Assembly: GCA_963841455.1 (NCBI GenBank)
Contig: CAWJCU010000003.1
Location: forward strand, 248,001 to 312,000
Source of the DNA: JAWVFM01 sp963841455
GTDB lineage: Bacteria > Actinomycetota > Thermoleophilia > Solirubrobacterales > 70-9
Direction of reading: 5' to 3'
Length of the DNA stretch: 64,000 bases
A program made the position numbers and the translations under genes. The notes under the pieces were generated by a model. It had not been told where the DNA came from, ran no database searches, and saw nothing but the letters and a program-made list of their open reading frames with translations. Below are positions 52,248-60,966 of the stretch, piece after piece (within the stretch, counting starts at the first letter, position 1; each line of letters starts with the position of its first letter).

Positions 52248-52433
52248 TTACTTGTCGGGCGGGTTGCGTATCGCGGCGATCACGGCGAGCAGGATCATGC
52301 CCGCGATTCCCAGCGAGATGACGGTGAGGAAGTCGAACCCGTCCTTCCCCGCGACCACCAGCGAACTGCCCCCGAAGAGGAAGACGAACAGCAATCCGAC
52401 GAAGATGATCGCGCTGCGGACCTCCGGCTCCAT
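52248..52433 (-). CDS. Small two-helix membrane protein
   Basis: Intact 61-residue protein: MEPEVRSAIIFVGLLFVFLF is the first helix, a short loop with AGKDGFDF, then a second helix (LTVISLGIAGMILLAVIAAI) and the tail RNPPDK. ATG at 52433 follows the rhomboid stop by 8 bases, so it is co-transcribed with the protease and could be a partner or substrate. No known family is recognised. Confidence 0.55.
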   Translation of the reverse strand: MEPEVRSAIIFVGLLFVFLFGGSSLVVAGKDGFDFLTVISLGIAGMILLAVIAAIRNPPDK

Positions 52434-52441
52434 CTCGACCC

Positions 52442-53276
52442 CTAGACCGCCGGCCTGGCTTTGAGCCCACGGGCCCAGCGGACGAACGGCTTGATCGCGG
52501 CGAGCCCGAAGAGGAAGCCGCCGACGTGCGCGAGATACGCGACGCCGCTCTCGGTGAGCAGGGGTATCGAGATGTGCGCCAGGCCGGGCAGCGCCTGGAG
52601 CAGGAACCAGACTCCCAGCAGGATGACCGCGGGCAGCTCGACCAGCGTGACGAATACGAAGAGGAAGATCAGGGTCAGCACCCGCGCTCGCGGGTGCAGG
52701 AGTATGTAGCCGCCGAGCACCCCGGCGACAGCGCCGCTCGCGCCGAACAAGCACCTCGGCGGAGTCGGGCGTGAAGAGCGTCAGGGCGTACGTCGCCACC
52801 ACGCCTGCGAGCAGGTAGAAGAGCAGGTAGCGCCAGCGGCCCATTGAGTCCTCGATGTTGTTTCCGAATATCCAGAGAAAGAGCATGTTCCCGATGATGT
52901 GGAACCAACCCGCGTGCAGGAACATCGCGGTGAAGATGGTGATCCACCAGGCTGGAGCATCCAGCATCGTCACATTGCCGGCGGAATCGGCCCGCGCGAA
53001 CTCGCCGGTTCCCTGGCAGACGATCTTGGTCGAGCTCCCGCCGTGCCCCGTAATGCCGCAATCCTCGCCTGGATGCGTCAGCCGGTAGGGGATCGCCCCG
53101 TACGTGGCCAGCGCCTCGTCGCGCTTCGAAACCCCCGCGCGCTCGAAACCGATGTTCGAGGCCTCATCGGTCGGCAGCGTCAGCTCCCAGACGAAGGCCG
53201 CGAAGTTGAGGGCGATCAGCAGGATCGTGACGATTGGAAAGCGCGCCGTCCGGACGTTGTCCTTGAGCGGGAGCAC
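52442..53276 (-). CDS. Rhomboid-family intramembrane serine protease
   Basis: Intramembrane protease of about 278 residues. The first helix (FPIVTILLIALNFAAFVWEL) is followed by an extracytoplasmic loop with two Cys (DCGITG, KIVCQG) that could form a disulfide. Core: FTAMFLHAGWFHIIGNMLFL, with the conserved His/Asn region, and, after an extra base near 52750, the catalytic Ser in MFGASGAVAGVLGGYILL and the catalytic His in YLAHVGGFLFGLAAI. GTG at 53276 is the start. All key residues are present, so the enzyme is expected to be active once the single-base error is corrected. Substrates unknown. Confidence 0.88.
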
Positions 53277-53337
53277 GCGCGGCGAAGCCTAGTTACGCGC
53301 CGCGATTCGGATTCCCGCGGGCGGGTAGCCCATCGAC

Positions 53338-53733
53338 ATGCAGCTTGCGGGAAGGTTGTTCGCCTTGGCATGCGCCTCGATGGCCCTCGCGGTCGGCTTC
53401 GTCTTCATGTCGACGACGACGGCGGCGGACGGGTGGAGCGTGAGTTCGCGTCTTCACATTCGTCAGGTCTCGGGTAAGCGGGCCTTCCACGGCCGGGTCC
53501 TATCGAGCCGCGATCGATGTGTGAGCCATCGGAGGGTTCGCCTTCATCACGAGATCACCGGCCCTGATCCCGTGGTCGCGAGCGCGATGACGCGCGATGA
53601 CGGCACGTGGCGCGTGCCGGTGTCAAAAGAGGGGTACCGGCCGGCGACCTACTACTACGCGCGCCTCGCGCCGAAGCGCACGGCCGCAACCCGGTGCGCG
53701 GGGGCGAAGTCCGCGTACGCCGAGGCTTGGTGA
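53338..53733 (+). CDS. Secreted hypothetical protein
   Basis: Intact 131-residue protein with a signal peptide (RLFALACASMALAVGFVFMS, then TTTAADG). The mature part is small, basic, with Cys in SSRDRCVSHRRVRL and AATRCAG, and the middle stretch FHGRVLSSRDRCVSHRRVRL reads like the start of a beta-sandwich (carboxypeptidase-regulatory-like) domain: a similar order, GYVHSSKGSCEAGRKVKLF, is found in the secreted protein at 54225. So the two may be related. Function unknown; convergent with the F420 PPOX gene. Confidence 0.6.
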   Translation: MQLAGRLFALACASMALAVGFVFMSTTTAADGWSVSSRLHIRQVSGKRAFHGRVLSSRDRCVSHRRVRLHHEITGPDPVVASAMTRDDGTWRVPVSKEGYRPATYYYARLAPKRTAATRCAGAKSAYAEAW

Positions 53734-53737
53734 GCGC

Positions 53738-54166
53738 TCACTCGTCGACGTAGTCGATCGCGACGATCCGGGCCGGCCGGAGCCGTACGAGGAGCTCGCC
53801 AGCCACGGCGTTTCGGCGCCCGAACTCCGCGGCGTGCTCGGAGCCCTCGTAGCGGGCGGCGATCCTCGTCGCCCACACGAACATCTCGTCGAGGTCCTCG
53901 GAGATCTCGACCTCGCCCGCGACCATGACGTAGGCGAAGGGCGACCGCTCCATGTCGACGCAGATCGCCGCGCGGCCGTCTCTCCGCAGCGCCCTCCCCT
54001 TGACCGTATCGGCCGCGGTCGTGAAGATCAGATCGTCGCCGTCGAGGACGAACCAGATCGGCACGACGTGCGGGCTGCCGTCGGTGCGCACCGTGGCGAG
54101 CTTCCCCGTCCGCGTCCCTTCCGTCAGGAACCCCCGCACCTCATTCTTGGACATGCGGCGGGCCAT
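53738..54166 (-). CDS. PPOX-class F420-dependent protein (Rv1155-like)
   Basis: Intact 142-residue split-barrel protein. The pattern is MSKNEVRGFLTEGTRTGKLA, TVRTDGSPHVVPIWFVLDGD and DLIFTTAADTVKGRALRRDG, then RAAICVDMERSPFAYVMVAG and EVEISEDLDEMFVWATRIAA. This is the TIGR03618-type group, in which the cofactor is F420 instead of FMN. The TSGTVKAR-like Lys/Arg cluster in TVKGRALRR is the expected phosphate contact. Reaction unknown. It stands alone between two small secreted-protein genes. Confidence 0.85.
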   Translation of the reverse strand: MARRMSKNEVRGFLTEGTRTGKLATVRTDGSPHVVPIWFVLDGDDLIFTTAADTVKGRALRRDGRAAICVDMERSPFAYVMVAGEVEISEDLDEMFVWATRIAARYEGSEHAAEFGRRNAVAGELLVRLRPARIVAIDYVDE

Positions 54167-54224
54167 CCGTGAGAGCCTAGACCGCGCGTGTTAGCGTCAG
54201 TGGTCCTCAAACGAAAGGATGCAA

Positions 54225-54578
54225 ATGCGCATCACGAGATTCGCGGCAGTCCTGGCGGTGGCGGTTGCCGCTGTCATGGCGACCGCGGCGGTAGCGGTTG
54301 CGGGAACGTCTACCTCGGTCAGCATCGAGGCTCAGCAGGGTGGATTCTTCGGCTACGTCCACAGCTCCAAGGGCTCCTGCGAGGCGGGGCGCAAGGTCAA
54401 GCTGTTCAAGCAAAAGCGGCACGGCCGCAAGGTGAAGGTCGGCACCGACATCGCGCAGCCGAACGGTCCCGATTCGATGTGGTCGATCAACACGGACCTG
54501 AGCGGCAAGTTCTACGTCAAGGTCCCGGCATCGGGTAATTGCGACAAGGCCGTCAGCGAGACGGTCCACAGCGAGTAG
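54225..54578 (+). CDS. Secreted small hypothetical protein
   Basis: Intact protein of 117 residues from the ATG at 54225, chosen as the GAAAGGA ribosome-binding site is better spaced to it than to the ATG at 54219. The signal peptide is FAAVLAVAVAAVMATAAVAV then AGTSTS. The mature part (GGFFGYVHSSKGSCEAGRKV, KLFKQKRHGRKVKVGTD, DLSGKFYVKVPASGNCDKAV) has two Cys and the look of a single beta-sandwich domain. It resembles the protein at 53338. A hairpin terminator follows. Function unknown. Confidence 0.6.
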   Translation: MRITRFAAVLAVAVAAVMATAAVAVAGTSTSVSIEAQQGGFFGYVHSSKGSCEAGRKVKLFKQKRHGRKVKVGTDIAQPNGPDSMWSINTDLSGKFYVKVPASGNCDKAVSETVHSE

Positions 54579-54597
54579 CGAAAAGCGTCCGGGAGGC

Positions 54598-54621
54598 GGG
54601 GCGGGCCCGGCGGCCCGCCCC
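54598..54621. terminator. GC hairpin between convergent genes
   Basis: GGGGCGGGCC and GGCCCGCCCC form a perfect 10-base stem with a 4-base loop 20 bases after the secreted-protein gene and 36 bases past the end of lipA, so it can end both transcripts. There is no U tract. Confidence 0.65.
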
Positions 54622-54657
54622 CGCCCTCGCGCTTCGAGCTCCAAGGGGGGAGGAGAG

Positions 54658-55620
54658 TCAGGCGGCCGCGTGGGCCTCGGCGACCTCGCGCGCGCTCTCG
54701 TCCGCGTGGTAGCTGGAGCGCACGAGCGGCCCTGACGCGACCGACTCGAACCCGAGGCCCCGCGCCGCCAGCTCGAGCGCCTCGAACTCCTCGGGACGCC
54801 AGTAGCGCACCACGGGGAGGTGGCGCTCGGTCGGCCTGAGGTACTGCCCCACCGTCAGCACCTGGACCCGGTGCTCGCGAAGGATGCCGAAGGCCTCGAC
54901 CATCTCCTCGAAGCTCTCGCCGAGGCCGACCATCAGCCCGGATTTGGTCACGACCTCGGACCCGCCCATCTCCTTGGCCAGGCGCAGCACGCGGCAGGAG
55001 CGCAGGAAGCTAGAGCCCCGGCGCGCCATTGGATAGAGGCGCGGGACGGTCTCGACGTTGTGGTTGAAGACGTCGGGATGCTCGTGGACGACCTTCGCGA
55101 GCGGCATCTCCTGGCCGCGGAAGTCCGGGGTCAGCACCTCGACCTTGCAGCCCGGCGCGAGCATGCGGATCGACCGGATGACGCCGACGAACGCGCTCGC
55201 GCCATAGTCGGGCAGGTCGTCGCGATCGACCGAGGTGACGACGGCGTGGCGAAGGCCCATCTTCTTCACCTGCGCGGCGACGCGCATCGGCTCCAGCGGG
55301 TCGTTCCAGGTGGGAACCCCTGTCTGGACGTTGCAGAACCCGCAGCGCCGGGTGCAGACGTCGCCCAGGATCATGAAGGTCGCGGTGCCGCGCTCCCAGC
55401 ACTCGCCGACGTTCGGGCAGTTCGCCTCCTCGCAGACCGTGTGGAGGTTCTCGGCGCCGATCTCGGCCTTGAGTCGCCGGTAGGTCGGGCCACCCGGGGC
55501 GGGGACCTTGAGCCACGGCGGCTTTCGCTCGCGGAACGGGCGGCCCTCGATGACCTGCGCCCCGCCGGGATTGGCCCTTGAGCGGGTCACATGGAGCCTG
55601 TCCTCCGGCGCGATCGTCAT
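54658..55620 (-). CDS. lipA: Lipoyl synthase
   Basis: Radical-SAM enzyme that inserts two sulfurs into protein-bound octanoyl groups to make lipoate. Intact, 320 residues. The auxiliary cluster motif is HTVCEEANCPNVGECWERG and the radical-SAM motif is GDVCTRRCGFCNVQTG; the family stretches VTSVDRDDLPDYGASAFVGV, HPDVFNHNVETVPRLYPMAR and VTKSGLMVGLGESFEEM are present, with RSSYHADE at the end (the Ser that ligates the auxiliary cluster). ATG at 55620 (MTIAPEDRLHV) is chosen. It is the last gene of the E1-E2-leucine-dehydrogenase-lipB-lipA run. Confidence 0.95.
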   Translation of the reverse strand: MTIAPEDRLHVTRSRANPGGAQVIEGRPFRERKPPWLKVPAPGGPTYRRLKAEIGAENLHTVCEEANCPNVGECWERGTATFMILGDVCTRRCGFCNVQTGVPTWNDPLEPMRVAAQVKKMGLRHAVVTSVDRDDLPDYGASAFVGVIRSIRMLAPGCKVEVLTPDFRGQEMPLAKVVHEHPDVFNHNVETVPRLYPMARRGSSFLRSCRVLRLAKEMGGSEVVTKSGLMVGLGESFEEMVEAFGILREHRVQVLTVGQYLRPTERHLPVVRYWRPEEFEALELAARGLGFESVASGPLVRSSYHADESAREVAEAHAAA

Positions 55621-55625
55621 CGGAC

Positions 55626-56351
55626 CTACCGTAGCGCCGCCGCGGTGCCAGGCGCGAGGACCTCCGTCCCGGATACACGTTCGTGCAGGGACGCAGCGTC
55701 GACCTCGTGCGCCACGCGGCCGTACTCGTCGGCAAACCGATCGGCGACCGTCGTCGCGAACGCGCCGAGATCCTGCTCGGCACCGACCTCGCGGGTCAGC
55801 GACGTGACCTGGCAGCCCTCGATGCCGCAGGGAACGACCCATTCGAACGGCTGCAGGTCGTTCGAGACGTTGACGGCGAACCCGTGGGTCGTGATCCCGC
55901 GGTGCACGTGGACGCCGATGGACCCGATCTTTCGCCGCTCCGGCGTCCAGATGCCGGTCAGGCCGTCGACCGCCTCCGCCTCGACGCCGTGCTCGCGGAG
56001 GGAGGAGATCACCACCCGCTCCATCCGGCGCACGTAGACGTGGACGTCGTCGCCCATCGCGCGCAGGTCGACGATCGGGTAGGCGACGAGCTGGCCGGGC
56101 CCGTGGTAGGTCACCCGCCCGCCGCGGTCGGTGTCGCGGACCTCGATGCCCTGCATCCGGTACCAGTCCTCGCCCATCGGCAGCTCGCCGGCGACCGAGC
56201 GGCGCCCCTTCGTGTAGACGGGCGGATGCTCCAGAAAGAGCAGCACATCCGGCACTTCGCCGGCGAGCCGTGAGGATTCGATCCGCTTTTGCGCCCGGCG
56301 GGCGTCGTCGTAGGGCACCAGGCCCGCGCGGACGATCCAGACTTCGTCCAT
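55626..56351 (-). CDS. lipB: Octanoyltransferase
   Basis: Moves the octanoyl group from acyl carrier protein to lipoyl domains, the step before lipA. The 241-residue protein is intact. It has LLFLEHPPVYTKGRRS, the substrate-site DRGGRVTYHGPGQLVAYPI, VDGLTGIWTPERRKIGSIGV with the catalytic Lys, GITTHGFAVNVSNDLQPFEW and the catalytic Cys in VPCGIEGCQVTSL. The ATG at 56351 lies 7 bases after the leucine-dehydrogenase-like stop, and its own stop is 5 bases before the lipA ATG. The order E2, then lipB and lipA gives the complex its cofactor. Confidence 0.94.
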   Translation of the reverse strand: MDEVWIVRAGLVPYDDARRAQKRIESSRLAGEVPDVLLFLEHPPVYTKGRRSVAGELPMGEDWYRMQGIEVRDTDRGGRVTYHGPGQLVAYPIVDLRAMGDDVHVYVRRMERVVISSLREHGVEAEAVDGLTGIWTPERRKIGSIGVHVHRGITTHGFAVNVSNDLQPFEWVVPCGIEGCQVTSLTREVGAEQDLGAFATTVADRFADEYGRVAHEVDAASLHERVSGTEVLAPGTAAALR

Positions 56352-56358
56352 GGTGCTC

Positions 56359-57468
56359 TCAGTCTGCCACCACGGCGCGCTCGAGGCGCGCCTCGGCGAG
56401 CGTCTGGGAGGCCGCGAGCGGGGTGATCCCGCGCTCGTCGGCGATCGCCAGGACCCCGTCGAGCGTCGCCTCGATCCCCAACACGAGCTTCACCGCCTCC
56501 TCCTCGGAATACCCGCGGATCTCGCGGTACACGTGGATCAGCCCGCCGGCGTTCACCACGTAGTCCGGCGCGTAGAGGATCCCGCGGCGCTCCATCTCCG
56601 CGGCGAGCCCGTCGTCAGCGAGCTGGTTGTTCGCGCACCCGCACACCACAGCGCATCGCAGGAGCCCAACGATGCTGCGGTCGATCGCGCCGCCCAGCGC
56701 GCAGGGCGCGAGGACGTCGCAGTCGACGAGCAGCTCGTGCTCGGGCTCCACCCAGCGGGCACCGAGGGACTCGGCAAGCGGCCGCTTGCCCGAGTCGAGG
56801 TCGGAGACCACGAGCTCGGCGCCGGCGTCGACGAGGCGCCGTGCGAGCGCCGAGCCGACGTGGCCGAGGCCGGCGACGGCGATCGTGAGGCCGCCGAGCT
56901 CCGGCGACCCGAACCGCGCTCGGGCGCAGGAGCGCATCGAGGCCTCGATTCCGAGCGCCGTGAAGGGGCTCGGGTCGCCCGAGCCACCCCGGTCGGCGCC
57001 GAGGCCGGCCACGTGGGCCGTCCGCTCGGCGATCACCGCCATGTCGCCCGGCGTGACGCCGACGTCCTCGGCGGCGACGTACCGGCCGTCGAGAGACTCG
57101 ACGAGGTCGCCGAAGTCGAGCAGGAGGGCGCGCCGCGGCTCGGCGTCGGGCGGCGTCGACGGCGCGCAGATCACGCCCTTGCCGCCTCCGATGTCAAGCC
57201 CTGCGACCGCGGCCTTGTAGGTCATCCCGCGCGCGAGGCGCAGGGAGTCGCGGATCCCGTCGACGGGCTCCGGGTAGTGCCAGATCCGCGCCCCACCGAG
57301 GGCGTGCCCGAGCGCTGTGGAGTGCACGGCGACAGCCATGTAGAGGCCGCTGCGCCGCCCGCGCCTCACCACGAGCTCCTCGTGCTCGAGCGGAACCGGC
57401 CCGATGGCGTTCGGCTCGGTCCGGCGCAAGGGTGCGCCGTTCGTCCGCGGTTTGGCGACGGCGCTCAT
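56359..57468 (-). CDS. Leucine-dehydrogenase-like Glu/Leu/Phe/Val dehydrogenase
   Basis: NAD-dependent amino acid dehydrogenase of 369 residues, intact. Motifs of the Leu/Phe/Val group: ALGGARIWHYPEPVDGIRDS, the catalytic Lys in MTYKAAVAGLDIGGGKGVIC, the catalytic Asp side in EDVGVTPGDMAVIAERTAHV, a dinucleotide fold in IAVAGLGHVGSALARRLVDA, and DCDVLAPCALGGAI, VVCGCANNQLADDGLAAEM. The short length and lack of the glutamate-specific extension favour leucine/valine over glutamate. The ATG overlaps the E2 stop (ATGA). With the E1/E2 genes it would convert branched-chain amino acids to 2-oxoacids and then acyl-CoAs. Confidence 0.85.
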   Translation of the reverse strand: MSAVAKPRTNGAPLRRTEPNAIGPVPLEHEELVVRRGRRSGLYMAVAVHSTALGHALGGARIWHYPEPVDGIRDSLRLARGMTYKAAVAGLDIGGGKGVICAPSTPPDAEPRRALLLDFGDLVESLDGRYVAAEDVGVTPGDMAVIAERTAHVAGLGADRGGSGDPSPFTALGIEASMRSCARARFGSPELGGLTIAVAGLGHVGSALARRLVDAGAELVVSDLDSGKRPLAESLGARWVEPEHELLVDCDVLAPCALGGAIDRSIVGLLRCAVVCGCANNQLADDGLAAEMERRGILYAPDYVVNAGGLIHVYREIRGYSEEEAVKLVLGIEATLDGVLAIADERGITPLAASQTLAEARLERAVVAD

Positions 57469-58703
57469 CGCTTCGCTCCGTAGCCCTCGAGGCGGTCCTT
57501 GACCCAGCCGAGGAACCTCGCGGCGACCATCCCGTCGAGCGCGCGATGGTCCCACGACATGCACAGGTTCGTCATCGGCCTGATCGCGACCGCGTCGCCA
57601 TCGTCGCTCTCCACGACCACCGGCCGCTTGACCACGGCCTCGAGGTCGAGGATCGCCGCCTGGGGCTGATTGATTATCGGTGTTGCCAGCAAGGCCCCGA
57701 ACTGGCCGGGGTTGGTGATCGTGAAGGTCCCGCCGTGCACGTCGTCGGGCTCGAGCCGCCTCTCGCGCGCACGAGCAGCCACGTCACCGATCGCCGCCGC
57801 AAGCCCCTCGAGGCTCAGCCGCTGCGCCTGATGGATGACCGGCACGACGAGCCCGTCCTCCAGCGCGACCGCGATCCCCAGGTTGACGTCGTCGTGGTTG
57901 ACGATCTCGTCTCCGTCAACCGACGCGTTGAGGATCGGGAACTCGGCGAGAGCCGCGACCGTTGCCTCCGCGACGAAGGCGAGGTAGGTGAGGTTGACGC
58001 CGCGCCTGCGCATCGCCTCGCGCAGCTCAGCGCGCCGAGCGACGACGCTAGAGAGGTCCACCTCGACCACGGTCGTGCAGTGGGCGGCGGTGCGGCGACT
58101 CTCGACCATGTGCTTCGCGATCGCCTGGCGCATCGGCGACATGGGCTCCCGCCGCTCGCCTGGTTCCGGTCCGCCCTCCGGCTTGTAGGGGGACTCGATG
58201 TGGAGGGGTCGCTCGCCGTTGCCGGTGTGCTCCCGGTCGGCGACGTGCGCAAGCACGTCCTTCTTGCGGACCCGCCCCCCGACCCCGGTTCCGTCGATCC
58301 GCTCGAGGTCGACGCCGTACTTGTCGGCGACTCGACGGACCACCGGCGAGTAGAAGCGGGAGCGATCGACCTCCTCGGTCTCGGCCTCGGCGCGGCGCGG
58401 CGCGCCGTTGTGTTCATCCGGGTGCGCCTCGCCTGGCTTCGCGGCTGAATCGATCGCGGCGATTGGCGCCCCGACAGCCACCGTCTCCCCAACCTCGGCG
58501 AGGTGGCGGGCGAGGCGGCCGGTGGCGGGCGAGGGGATCTCGACGTCGATCTTGTCGGTCGTCACGTCGCAGACCGTCTCATCGGCCTCGACCCAGTCGC
58601 CGGGCTGCTTGCGCCATTCGGCGATGGTCCCATCGGCCATCGACACGCCCATCTGGGGCATGGCGACCTCGACGACGCCCGCTTCAGTACTTGAGGAGCT
58701 CAT
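57465..58703 (-). CDS. 2-oxoacid dehydrogenase E2 (branched-chain type dihydrolipoamide acyltransferase)
   Basis: Core of a 2-oxoacid dehydrogenase complex, 412 residues, intact. An N-terminal lipoyl domain has VEVAMPQMGVSMADGTIAEW and the lipoyl-Lys site CDVTTDKIDVEIPSPATG. A linker leads to the E3-binding domain (SPVVRRVADKYGVDLERIDG, TGVGGRVRKKDVLAH). The catalytic domain has PMSPMRQAIAKHMVESRRTA, TFTITNPGQFGALLATPIIN and the active-site SWDHRALDGMVAARFL. ATG at 58703 is within the end of the E1beta gene. Gene order suggests branched-chain 2-oxoacids as substrate, though the sequence alone does not exclude pyruvate or others. Confidence 0.92.
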   Translation of the reverse strand: MSSSSTEAGVVEVAMPQMGVSMADGTIAEWRKQPGDWVEADETVCDVTTDKIDVEIPSPATGRLARHLAEVGETVAVGAPIAAIDSAAKPGEAHPDEHNGAPRRAEAETEEVDRSRFYSPVVRRVADKYGVDLERIDGTGVGGRVRKKDVLAHVADREHTGNGERPLHIESPYKPEGGPEPGERREPMSPMRQAIAKHMVESRRTAAHCTTVVEVDLSSVVARRAELREAMRRRGVNLTYLAFVAEATVAALAEFPILNASVDGDEIVNHDDVNLGIAVALEDGLVVPVIHQAQRLSLEGLAAAIGDVAARARERRLEPDDVHGGTFTITNPGQFGALLATPIINQPQAAILDLEAVVKRPVVVESDDGDAVAIRPMTNLCMSWDHRALDGMVAARFLGWVKDRLEGYGAKR

Positions 58704-59691
58704 CAATCGCCTCCTTCATGTCCTCGAGCTGGGGCAGTACGGCCTGCTCGAGCGGCGGGCTGAACGGGATCGGCACGTCCGGCGCGGTAAGTCTGCGCAC
58801 CGGAGCGTCGAGGTCCTCGAACGCCTCCGCGCTCACCAACGCCGCCACCTCAGCTCCGACGCCGCAGGACTGCGTCGCTTCGTGCGCGATGAGCACCTTC
58901 CCCGTCTTCCGCGCGCTGGCGAGGATCGCCTCGGTGTCGAACGGGCAGAGCGTGCGCAGGTCGAGCACCTCGATCGACTCGCCGAGCTCTTCGGCCGCCG
59001 CGAGCGCGAGGTGAATCGCCGAGCCGTAGGCGATCACCGTCATCTCCTCGCCCTCACGAGCAACCCGGGCCTCGCCGATCGGCACCGTGTGCTCGCCGGC
59101 CGGCACGCCGCCCTTGACGTGTCGGTAGAGGCCCTTGTGCTCCAGGTAGCAGACCGGGTTGGGGTCGCGGATGGCGCTCACGAGCAGGCCCTTGGCGTCG
59201 GCGGCCGTGGCGGGCGCGACGACCTTCAGTCCAGGCGACTGGAGGAACCAGGCCTCGGGGTTCTGCGAGTGGAACGGCCCACCCGAGAAGCCGCCGCCCG
59301 ACGGAAGGCGGACCACGATCGGCACCGCGATCCCCTGGCGGTAGTGGAGCTTCGCGGCGACGTTCACGAGCTGGTCGAAGCCACACGAGATGAAGTCGGC
59401 GAACTGCATCTCGCAGACCGGCTTCATGCCCTCGATCGCGGCGCCGGTCGCCGCGCCGATGATCGCGCTCTCGGCGAGGGGGGTGTCGAGGACTCGGTCG
59501 GCACCGAACTCTTCCGCGAACCCGTCGGTGACCTTGAACGCACCGCCGAAGGCGCCGATGTCCTCGCCGAGGCAGAAGACGCTCGCGTCGCGACGCATCT
59601 CATCGCGCAGGCCCTCCGAGATCGCCTGGAGGTAGGTGAGCTCGCGCGCCTCGCCAGTCGTCGAAGCGGTTGCCGCCTCGGCGACGCTCAC
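58684..59691 (-). CDS. 2-oxoacid dehydrogenase E1 beta subunit
   Basis: Beta chain of a heterotetrameric ThDP-dependent dehydrogenase, 335 residues, intact. Family segments: LTYLQAISEGLRDEMRRDAS, CLGEDIGAFGGAFKVTDGFA, VLDTPLAESAIIGAATGAAI, EMQFADFISCGFDQLVNVAA, RLPSGGGFSGGPFHSQNPEA and LKVVAPATAADAKGLLVSAI. The GTG at 59691 overlaps the E1alpha stop (GTGA), and its own end overlaps the E2 start by 20 bases, so translation of the three subunits is coupled. A second E1beta of another complex is encoded at 63197. Confidence 0.93.
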   Translation of the reverse strand: MSVAEAATASTTGEARELTYLQAISEGLRDEMRRDASVFCLGEDIGAFGGAFKVTDGFAEEFGADRVLDTPLAESAIIGAATGAAIEGMKPVCEMQFADFISCGFDQLVNVAAKLHYRQGIAVPIVVRLPSGGGFSGGPFHSQNPEAWFLQSPGLKVVAPATAADAKGLLVSAIRDPNPVCYLEHKGLYRHVKGGVPAGEHTVPIGEARVAREGEEMTVIAYGSAIHLALAAAEELGESIEVLDLRTLCPFDTEAILASARKTGKVLIAHEATQSCGVGAEVAALVSAEAFEDLDAPVRRLTAPDVPIPFSPPLEQAVLPQLEDMKEAIDELLKY

Positions 59692-60785
59692 GACGTCCTC
59701 GCCTCGCCGTCGCCGAGCGGCTCCCAGCCCGTCGCGAAAACGCCTTCGCGCGCGAGCTCGGGCTCGGGCATCGGCGACGCCAGCGCGCGCTCGGCACACT
59801 CGTCGACGTACGCGCGCACTTCGGCGGTGATCGCCTCCACCTCCTCGGTCTCGAAGTCGCCCTCGGCGACCAAGCGCTCGCGGTAACGGTCGATCGGGTC
59901 GCGCTGCGCCCATTCCTCCAGCATCTCGGGCGGCACGTAGCTCATGTCGTCGTGGGCACCGTGACCGTGCATCCGCATCGTCCGCGCCTCGATCAACGTC
60001 GGCCCGCCGCCCGAGCGCGCGATGTCGACCGCGCCGCTGACCGCAGCGAGCACCGCCTCGACGTCGTTACCGTCGACGGTCGCGCCCTCGAAGCCGTAGG
60101 TGTGCGCCCGCTCGACGGGGTCGACGGCGAACTCCAGCTCGTTCGGGGTCGAGTATGCGAAGCCGTTGTTTTCGAGGACGAACACGACCGGCAGGCGGTG
60201 GATGCCGGCGAAGTTCATCGCCTCGTGCCACTGGCCGTTGGCCGTCGACCCCTCGCCGAAGAACGTGAGCGCAACCCGCCGCTCGCCCCGCATCTTCATC
60301 GCCAGCGCGAGCCCGTTTGCGACCAACGCCATGTCGGGAAGCATCGAGACCATCCCGACGCTGCCGAGGGCACGATCGCCGAAGTGCAGGTTCCCGTCCT
60401 TGCCGCCGGTCACGCCGCCGGCGCGGCCCATGTAGTTGGCGAGATAGCGGTCGGGCGTCACGCCCCGGACCAGGTGGGCGCCGAGGTCGCGATGGAGGAT
60501 GCAGACGCGGTCGGTGGGCTCGAGGGCCCACGCCGCTCCCACCGAGATCGCTTCCTGACCGCGCCCGTCGTAGAAGGAGCCGGGGACCTTGCCCTGCTTG
60601 TAGAGGGTGAGCGCCCGCTCCTCCGACGCCCGCATCATAAGCATGTACCGCAGCAGTCCGGCGCGCTCTGAGCGCGTGAGGCCGTCGCCGCTCGCCGCAT
60701 CCGCGCGCCGGTCCACGACCGCGCTCGCGTCGCTTCTCTCCATCCCGTCCGCCTTTCGGTCGGGGCTCGCCGGTGGGATCTCCAC
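59688..60785 (-). CDS. 2-oxoacid dehydrogenase E1 alpha subunit
   Basis: ThDP-binding alpha chain, intact. Family segments: LMMRASEERALTLYKQGKVP, GSFYDGRGQEAISVGAAWAL, CILHRDLGAHLVRGVTPDRY, GGVTGGKDGNLHFGDRALG, SMLPDMALVANGLALAMKM, the ThDP-Mg motif FFGEGSTANGQWHEAMNFAG with NNGFAYST, and a regulatory-loop-like RMHGHGAHDDMSYVPPE. The open frame starts at GTG 60785; an ATG at 60743 (MERSDASAV) with GAAAGG about 10 bases upstream is an equally good or better start. It heads the six-gene run down to lipA. The 181-base divergent gap upstream holds an AAGGGG/CCCCTT repeat (60850-60867). Confidence 0.92.
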   Translation of the reverse strand: MEIPPASPDRKADGMERSDASAVVDRRADAASGDGLTRSERAGLLRYMLMMRASEERALTLYKQGKVPGSFYDGRGQEAISVGAAWALEPTDRVCILHRDLGAHLVRGVTPDRYLANYMGRAGGVTGGKDGNLHFGDRALGSVGMVSMLPDMALVANGLALAMKMRGERRVALTFFGEGSTANGQWHEAMNFAGIHRLPVVFVLENNGFAYSTPNELEFAVDPVERAHTYGFEGATVDGNDVEAVLAAVSGAVDIARSGGGPTLIEARTMRMHGHGAHDDMSYVPPEMLEEWAQRDPIDRYRERLVAEGDFETEEVEAITAEVRAYVDECAERALASPMPEPELAREGVFATGWEPLGDGEARTS

Positions 60786-60966
60786 CGGCCGGGCCGTGAT
60801 CTCGCCGCGACGGGATCTCCGGCGCGGCTCCTACGGACTCGAGCGGGAAAAGGGGGTTCCGCCCCTTCCCCCTATGTATGAACTGCCACGCATTCTATTC
60901 CCGCCTGAAGACATTTCAAGCGTGCCTTGCGCGGCTGGACGATCGTGGGTGCTATAGACCCCACAA